Of a stretch of 64,000 bases of DNA, positions 59,853-64,000 are shown one piece after another; positions within the stretch are counted from its first letter, which is position 1; each line of letters starts with the position of its first letter. Below the pieces are notes generated by a model. The model did not search any database. It worked only from the letters and a program-made list of their open reading frames with translations, and was not told the origin of the DNA. Origin of the DNA: a virus; IMG/VR virus record IMGVR_UViG_3300032086_003078, positions 1-64,000 of that record; one strand, 5' to 3'. The translations under genes and the position numbers were made by a program.

Positions 59853-60423
59853 TCATGTGACTTTCAGAGCTAATTTTGAACAAATCAACGAAGCAGCCCT
59901 AGAGAAGCTTCAAGAGCTATACAGCCGCTTCCAAGATAACGATTGTAATTTTGGAGATATGTTTGTAGATGGCGGAGAAGATTCACCAACTTATGAAGAA
60001 ACAAATAGTCGCAGTTGGTATATTGAAAATGTTGGAGCAAAGTGGTGCTACCTTGAGGAACATGATGAAGAAGGTATCTTTGGAACAAGTGCCTGGGATG
60101 CTCCAGAGTTAGGACTATGCTGGCTAGCCGAACAACTGGGAGACCTTGACCCAGAACTCTTAATGAATGTTTCCTATGAAGATGAAGGTCCAAACTTTGT
60201 CGGCTGGATGGTGTTCAGTGGTCCTGATCTATGGAGCGGCGGCATTGCGGAAACAGAAGATGAGGTTAGGGATATTGTCAGCCGATATTCCCCCGACACC
60301 AACCTTGATAATGAAGATGAATATTACGATGCCCTTTGGGAATCTATTGACGACTGGCAGCGAGATAACTTTAGGCAGACAGAAAAAGAAATCATTAACT
60401 CAAGGAGTTTTGAAGTTGATTGA
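59845..60423 (+). CDS. Api92/DUF1281-like protein, 192 aa
   Basis: I use ATG 59845, which has GGAGG 8 bases upstream. WYIENVGAKWCY, GTSAWDAPELGLCWLAEQL and VSYEDEGPNFVGWMVF follow the order of the Api92-like ferredoxin-fold domain (YubB family: nWGTKW, TAWxPP, YxExG). Function of the family unknown; it is common on plasmids and phages. C-terminal part acidic. Confidence 0.6.
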   Translation: MANHVTFRANFEQINEAALEKLQELYSRFQDNDCNFGDMFVDGGEDSPTYEETNSRSWYIENVGAKWCYLEEHDEEGIFGTSAWDAPELGLCWLAEQLGDLDPELLMNVSYEDEGPNFVGWMVFSGPDLWSGGIAETEDEVRDIVSRYSPDTNLDNEDEYYDALWESIDDWQRDNFRQTEKEIINSRSFEVD

Positions 60424-60988
60424 TGGAAAAGATTTAGTAAAAGACGAAGATTGCTTTGGTTGCGGTTGCAATCTAAAGCCAGCTTGCCCAGGATACTGGG
60501 ACGAAAAAAAGGAAGAAAATAATAATATGCGTGTAAGAGTCCAACGAGTTCACGAAAATGCTAAACTACCAAAACGAGCCCATGCAGATGATGCTGGCAT
60601 GGACTTGTTTTTTTGCCCACCGCCAAAACCAGAGCTAGATTCTCAGATTGAGACTGTACTACCTTTTGGCTCCTCGGTCCTCCCAACAGGACTAAAGATT
60701 GAAGTTCCTAAGGGTTATATGCTTGAGATCAAAAACAAGTCAGGCATTGCTTCAAAGCGAGGGTTGATTGTCGGCGCTTGTGTGGTTGACAGAGGGTATA
60801 CGGGAGAGATTTTTGTGAATCTTCACAACATTACCCATCGCAACCAGACCCTCCACGAGGGAGACAAAATCGCCCAGGCAGTTTTTGTAAAAGTCAGGAC
60901 TGACATTGAACTGATTGATTCAGATCACATCTACGACGAAGAGACCAGTCGAGCAGAAGGTGCTCTTGGCTCAACGGGAGACAGATAA
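60416..60988 (+). CDS. dUTPase with Cys-rich N-terminal extension, 190 aa
   Basis: From residue 38 (Met at 60527) it is a trimeric dUTPase: DDAGMDLFF, KNKSGIASKRGL, VVDRGYTGEIFVNLHN, GDKIAQAVF and a C-terminal RAEGALGSTGDR, motifs 1 to 5 in order. The frame stays open to TTG 60416, which overlaps the preceding stop and has AAGGAG 8 bases ahead, so I take it as the start; the extra 37 residues contain CFGCGC and PAC, a possible metal site. If ATG 60527 is used instead, the extension is not made. Removes dUTP, giving dUMP for dTMP synthesis. Confidence 0.88.
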   Translation: MIDGKDLVKDEDCFGCGCNLKPACPGYWDEKKEENNNMRVRVQRVHENAKLPKRAHADDAGMDLFFCPPPKPELDSQIETVLPFGSSVLPTGLKIEVPKGYMLEIKNKSGIASKRGLIVGACVVDRGYTGEIFVNLHNITHRNQTLHEGDKIAQAVFVKVRTDIELIDSDHIYDEETSRAEGALGSTGDR

Positions 60989-60993
60989 AAAAA

Positions 60994-61021
60994 TTGACCT
61001 CTTTGTAACTTGTGATAATAT
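60994..61021 (+). promoter_or_regulatory. Sigma70-like promoter with extended -10
   Basis: TTGACC at 60994-60999, 16 bases, TAATAT at 61016-61021, preceded by TGTGA. AAGGAGAG before the ATG at 61041. Confidence 0.65.
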
Positions 61022-61040
61022 AAGATAGAAGGAGAGAGTT

Positions 61041-61268
61041 ATGGAAGTCGGTAAAAAAGTAAGGCTTACAGGCATCACACGCCATGGCAAGAATCGTGTT
61101 CGAGAACAGGGAGATGTTTGGGAAGTCATTCGCATGAACCCATCAGTATCTTTCAAAACAAATGCTCCTGGACCTTTTATGTTGCTCCAGGCAACCACCA
61201 CTATCAATATGCGGTGGGTCTCAACAATTAATGACGACAACTTCTCAGTAGAGGTGATTGATGAGTAA
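61041..61268 (+). CDS. Small SH3-like protein (GDLV-related), 75 aa
   Basis: MEVGKKVRLTG, REQGDVWEVIRM strands and WVSTINDDNFSVEVI. A more divergent member: the GDLV box is GKKV. Overlaps the next gene by 8 bases. Confidence 0.6.
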   Translation: MEVGKKVRLTGITRHGKNRVREQGDVWEVIRMNPSVSFKTNAPGPFMLLQATTTINMRWVSTINDDNFSVEVIDE

Positions 61269-61473
61269 AAACGAATGGCGTAAAAATCTGAAGGTCGGCG
61301 ACCTCGTGAAGATGAAGTCAGGACATCTTGCGATTCTGACCGAGGTATATATGCGCCAAACTGGACCTAACGGCAGCGATTATCCGCACGTCAAAATACT
61401 ATATTGTGATGATCAGTCCGCCGGCGGGTGTAGTGCTTGGCGAGTTGCGGAGGTTCTCAATGAAGCCAGGTGA
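61261..61473 (+). CDS. Small SH3-like GDLV-family protein, 70 aa
   Basis: ATG 61261, 6 bases after GAGG. WRKNLKVGDLVKMKSGHLAI and later strands; tail AEVLNEAR. Overlaps the next gene by 14 bases. Confidence 0.6.
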   Translation: MSKNEWRKNLKVGDLVKMKSGHLAILTEVYMRQTGPNGSDYPHVKILYCDDQSAGGCSAWRVAEVLNEAR

Positions 61474-61654
61474 TCTAGTACGAATCTCAGACTGGGACAC
61501 CAAACTCAACCGAGGCTGGAATCCCATCGGGCTTGTTTTATCAGAGCCCGAAGTAAAGAATCACGGCACAACCTGTGTCCTTGTTGATTGGCTTGAGTCG
61601 CCAGACACTGAATATTACTCGGTTCACCACCTAGAAATAATTTCAAATTCATAA
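61460..61654 (+). CDS. Small SH3-like GDLV-family protein, 64 aa
   Basis: ATG 61460, GGAGG 6 bases upstream. MKPGDLVRISDWDTKL; first codons closely match the partial gene at 63928 (KPGDLVR), which suggests recent duplication. Strands LVLSEPEVKN, CVLVDWLES and HHLEIIS. Confidence 0.65.
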   Translation: MKPGDLVRISDWDTKLNRGWNPIGLVLSEPEVKNHGTTCVLVDWLESPDTEYYSVHHLEIISNS

Positions 61655-61659
61655 GAAAA

Positions 61660-61687
61660 TTTACAAAAGAAAACTTTGTGGTACAAT
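61660..61687 (+). promoter_or_regulatory. Sigma70-like promoter of the nuclease-methyltransferase pair
   Basis: TTTACA at 61660-61665, 16 bases, TACAAT at 61682-61687. The predicted start is just before GTTAGGAG and the ATG at 61710. Confidence 0.72.
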
Positions 61688-61709
61688 AAACCAGCGTTAG
61701 GAGAACGTA

Positions 61710-62315
61710 ATGGAAATGATGTTTGAAGTCGCATCTCGAATCACTAATGAAATTAGCAAGAAAAGAATCAAAGCAAACATCTGGGAAGGGTCTCGGTTTG
61801 AGGTTCTAAAAGATTATACTTGTGATGAGATTGGAGAGTGGGGTGAGAGTTTAGTCTATGACGTAATGAACTCTGATCCTGAGGTGACAGTCACTCATGG
61901 CGGCAATACCATTCTTGAAGACGGTCATTATGATTTTTACATGACAGGTCCGTTTGGAAATCTTCGTGTAGAGCAAAAAACTGCCCGTCTCAACTCTGGA
62001 CCAGGCGGCACTTTTCAGCACGAGAGTTTGCGCCTTGACGGAACTTGTGAATCTTTTATTTTCCTTGATGTGTGTCCGAACGAAATGTTCTTGACTGTGA
62101 TTGCTTCTAATTCCATCAAGCACGGCGAGCGCCACTCGATCCTGAAGAGGACACCTCACCAGCGTGCGGAGAGTAAAAAATATAAGTTTGATCTTAGCCG
62201 TAAGATCTGTGAGAGCCGAGGCATTCCTGCTGGTATCACAATGCGTATTGATATCAATACTACACCAACAGAGGTACGAAACTTTATTAAGGAGAGACTA
62301 AGTGCAGTTTCCTAG
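61710..62315 (+). CDS. PD-(D/E)xK-type nuclease, probable type II restriction enzyme, 201 aa
   Basis: Has the core GEWGESLVYDVM (helix), GHYDFYMTG (Asp) and LRVEQKTAR (E-x-K), the restriction-endonuclease-fold order, then ESFIFLDVCPNEMFL. It overlaps a DNA adenine methyltransferase by 14 bases, the arrangement of a type II restriction-modification pair. Recognition site is unknown. Could instead be a repair or packaging nuclease. Confidence 0.65.
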   Translation: MEMMFEVASRITNEISKKRIKANIWEGSRFEVLKDYTCDEIGEWGESLVYDVMNSDPEVTVTHGGNTILEDGHYDFYMTGPFGNLRVEQKTARLNSGPGGTFQHESLRLDGTCESFIFLDVCPNEMFLTVIASNSIKHGERHSILKRTPHQRAESKKYKFDLSRKICESRGIPAGITMRIDINTTPTEVRNFIKERLSAVS

Positions 62316-63366
62316 CATGGAATCACAAGAAGAACTGCTTGATCTTCTAGAGGATGTTATCGATGCTACAAGCATTAAAGAAGTGGCATCGATGTTTAAC
62401 GTTGTTCCCAACACAGTAGAGAGGTGGTTTCTGCTTGGAGAAATACCACGGCAATACTATTTTGATTTAGCACAAATGACTGGCTTTGAAATAGACTATT
62501 CAAAACACAGCTTCAGAGATAAAGATCAGTTTTTTACCCCATCCGAAACTGCTACTTATTGTTATAATGTTTTGTGCCGTAAATTAGAAGAGCTTGGAGT
62601 TGACGAGACGAAAGTAAATTACGTAGAGCCATCGGCAGGCTCTGGTAACTTCTTGAATGTTTTGCCACCAGATCGCCGCACTGGGCTAGATATCGAACCT
62701 AGATCACCAGAGATTATTGAAGGCGATTATTTGTCATGGAAACCAGAAACTGATAATAATATTGTTATTGGAAACCCACCTTTTGGTCTTCGAGGGCATT
62801 TAGCTCTCCGCTTTATGAATCACTCAAGTAAATTTGCTGACTTTGTTGCTTTTATTTTGCCGCAATTATTTGAGAGCGATGGGAAAGGTTCACCCAAGAA
62901 AAGAGTCCAGGGGTACAACCTTATCCACTCAGAGAAGTTAGACACTTCTTTTGTCGATCCTGAGGGAAAGACTATCCCAGTGAATACAGTATTCCAGATT
63001 TGGTCGAAAGAGTTTTCAGACCCTTCATATGTTGTCGATACTTCGTCTTGTGACAAGCATTTAAAAGTCTATTCTTTGTCTGATGGCGGCACTCCTGGGA
63101 CTACAAGAAACAAGCCACTATTAGATAAGTGTGATGTGTACCTTCCATCTACATGTTTCGGCGAAGATAAGATGAAAGTTTATAAAAGCTTCGAAGATCT
63201 ACCAGGAAGAAAAGGATACGGTGTGGTATTTCTATCGAAGAAGAATGAAAATAAAAAAGTATTTGAGAATATTAACTGGGCGCAGCAAAGTTTTAAGTCT
63301 ACAAATTCCGCTTTCAACCTTAGAACTTCAATTATAAAAAAAGCATTTATTGACAATAAAAGTTGA
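62302..63366 (+). CDS. DNA adenine methyltransferase with N-terminal HTH, 354 aa
   Basis: GTG start, AAGGAGA upstream. Residues about 20-45 (IKEVASMFNVVPNTVERWFLLG) look like a helix-turn-helix, which may bind DNA for autoregulation. S-adenosylmethionine motif YVEPSAGSGNFL (about 108-119) and catalytic NPPFG (about 155-159). Order X, IV fits the gamma class of N6-adenine enzymes. C-terminal target part is about 170 residues. Modifies the site of the upstream nuclease, if this is a pair. Confidence 0.88.
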   Translation: MQFPSMESQEELLDLLEDVIDATSIKEVASMFNVVPNTVERWFLLGEIPRQYYFDLAQMTGFEIDYSKHSFRDKDQFFTPSETATYCYNVLCRKLEELGVDETKVNYVEPSAGSGNFLNVLPPDRRTGLDIEPRSPEIIEGDYLSWKPETDNNIVIGNPPFGLRGHLALRFMNHSSKFADFVAFILPQLFESDGKGSPKKRVQGYNLIHSEKLDTSFVDPEGKTIPVNTVFQIWSKEFSDPSYVVDTSSCDKHLKVYSLSDGGTPGTTRNKPLLDKCDVYLPSTCFGEDKMKVYKSFEDLPGRKGYGVVFLSKKNENKKVFENINWAQQSFKSTNSAFNLRTSIIKKAFIDNKS

Positions 63367-63390
63367 CAGACTCCTCTTCCGTGGTAATAT
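63363..63390 (+). promoter_or_regulatory. Sigma70-like promoter
   Basis: TTGACA at 63363-63368 (starting inside the methyltransferase stop codon region), 16 bases, TAATAT at 63385-63390. AAGGAGAG before the ATG at 63411. Confidence 0.72.
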
Positions 63391-63410
63391 ACTAATGTAA
63401 GGAGAGAGTG

Positions 63411-63605
63411 ATGAGCGACTTCAATATGTTTCACGGCGAGCGTGTCAAGTACGCAGGGTACCATCCCCTTTACCGTGGCTGCAAGGGTGTCGTTGTCGGC
63501 GGCGACCACCACAACATTCGTGTGGAGTGGGAAGGTCATGAAGACTATCCCCCCCGTCTTCACGAGGCGTGGGAAATTGTTTGGCTCGTAGATAGCGGAG
63601 AGTAG
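63411..63605 (+). CDS. Small SH3-like protein (GDLV-related), 64 aa
   Basis: ATG 63411, ribosome binding site AAGGAGAG at 63399-63406; a GTG one codon earlier is also possible. FHGERVKYAG, CKGVVVGGDH, IRVEWEG strands. First of at least four such genes in a row. Confidence 0.6.
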   Translation: MSDFNMFHGERVKYAGYHPLYRGCKGVVVGGDHHNIRVEWEGHEDYPPRLHEAWEIVWLVDSGE

Positions 63606-63607
63606 TT

Positions 63608-63775
63608 ATGAAGATGAAAGAAGGCGATCTGGTTCGACACCTTGAGAATGGTCAAGCGGGAGTTATTGTTCTCTCTTGGGGCGTGATGGATGTCGTAGAG
63701 GTTCTTTGGAATGATGGTGAAGTCAGGGGACAGAACCTCTGCGAATTGGAGTTGATCAATGCAGCAAATAAATAG
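63608..63775 (+). CDS. Small SH3-like GDLV-family protein, 55 aa
   Basis: MKMKEGDLVRHLEN, GVIVLSWGVMDVVEV and LCELELI strands. Too short to be in a usual ORF list but shares the family pattern. Overlaps the next gene by 17 bases. No Shine-Dalgarno site is obvious (GCGGAGAG at 63595-63602). Confidence 0.6.
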   Translation: MKMKEGDLVRHLENGQAGVIVLSWGVMDVVEVLWNDGEVRGQNLCELELINAANK

Positions 63776-63941
63776 GTTCGGTGTCGGTGCCCTAGTCAAT
63801 GTTGATAAGCATTACAACAAAACTTTGGGTATGATTGTCCGCCAAAGCCGTGGGTACAACTGGATTGTCAAACGTATGAACGACGGTCAAAATGTCCTAG
63901 CTCACGAAGACAATATGGAGGTGGTCAGTGAAGCCAGGTGA
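63759..63941 (+). CDS. Small SH3-like GDLV-related protein, 60 aa
   Basis: FGVGALVNVDKHYNKTLGMIV in two strands and then WIVKRMNDGQNVL; tail VVSEAR. GALV replaces GDLV. Overlaps both neighbours. Confidence 0.6.
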   Translation: MQQINRFGVGALVNVDKHYNKTLGMIVRQSRGYNWIVKRMNDGQNVLAHEDNMEVVSEAR

Positions 63942-64000
63942 TTTGGTTCGGCACCGAGGGAACAAAAAAGTATACCTCATACTTAAAACCCGTAAGATCA
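63928..64000 (+). CDS. GDLV-family protein, 5' part only
   Basis: GTG 63928, overlapping the previous gene by 14 bases and 7 bases after GGAGG. Begins KPGDLVRHRG, nearly the same codons as the 61460 gene. Runs off the window end, so length is unknown. Confidence 0.6.
   Translation, partial: MKPGDLVRHRGNKKVYLILKTRKI

Noticed and set aside
60167-60526. N-terminal extension of dUTPase from 60167
   Set aside because: Before 60416 the frame runs inside the Api92-like gene with no ribosome binding site; only the TTG at 60416 or ATG at 60527 are reasonable.
1-64000. tRNA genes
   Set aside because: I looked for cloverleaf-like gaps. There are no intergenic stretches long enough with a TTC-loop and acceptor pattern; a covariance search would settle it.

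Overview
The window is one side of a large tailed-phage genome (contractile-tailed, T4-superfamily-like myovirus). Every gene I can support reads on the + strand, genes overlap or abut (mostly ATGA, TGATG or TTGA junctions), and no gap exceeds about 165 bases. There are no rRNAs, no tRNAs I can recognise, no integrase and no CRISPR array. Sigma70-like promoters and Shine-Dalgarno sites point to a bacterial host. The style (MKITKSQLRQIIKEE leaders, NrdJ, bS21-like protein) resembles aquatic phages, but the host cannot be named from the sequence.

Layout. 1-5079: small proteins, most starting with one of two short helical leaders (MKITxxQLRxxIKEE or MKKLLTEWRKFLxE), attached to unrelated domains: an ADP-ribosyltransferase-like domain, a 2H-phosphoesterase-like domain, an SH3-like domain, a Cys-motif protein and unknowns. 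The cluster is interrupted by a coiled-coil membrane protein and an RseP-like M50 protease. 5155-8307: a fused Mre11-Rad50 nuclease/ATPase. 8366-9182: a ribbon-helix-helix protein and an HNH endonuclease. 9218-11777: a strong promoter, a structured leader RNA, a shortened relative of the major capsid protein, SH3-like GDLV proteins, a DUF1415-like protein and a DUF523-DUF5522 fusion. 11806-14816: membrane proteins, an FtsZ/tubulin-like GTPase and unknowns. 14817-27179: head module (terminase, portal, prohead protease, fibre-like proteins, a bS21-like protein, scaffold, major capsid). 27316-43544: neck, sheath, tube, tape measure and baseplate. 43552-52980: replication (family A polymerase, a degenerate tubulin-like protein, gp32-like SSB, RecA/UvsX, deaminase, FEN-type exonuclease, DnaB helicase, class II ribonucleotide reductase). 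53034-64000: GroES-like protein, two more leader-tagged proteins, a capsid-region paralog, a DnaE-type polymerase, dUTPase, a nuclease-methyltransferase pair and many GDLV proteins.

How it fits together. The prohead protease at 20003-20596 is T4 gp21-like, and T4 gp21 cuts after (I/L)-x-E. Nearly all the leaders end in such a site (IKE, LKE, LNE, LTE, IFE, LQE), as does the N-terminal arm of the major capsid protein. My main inference is that the leaders are capsid-targeting tags: tagged proteins are packed in the prohead core, trimmed, and delivered with the DNA as ejected effectors. Nine sigma70-like promoters precede replication or accessory genes, while an ACTATTTAWW motif precedes mostly structural units, which suggests an early/late split.

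Other points worth attention: two tubulin-superfamily paralogs (one apparently catalytically dead), a mini-capsid protein, two different replicative-type DNA polymerases, and a possible frameshift at a T7 run between the gp26-like gene and the next small gene.
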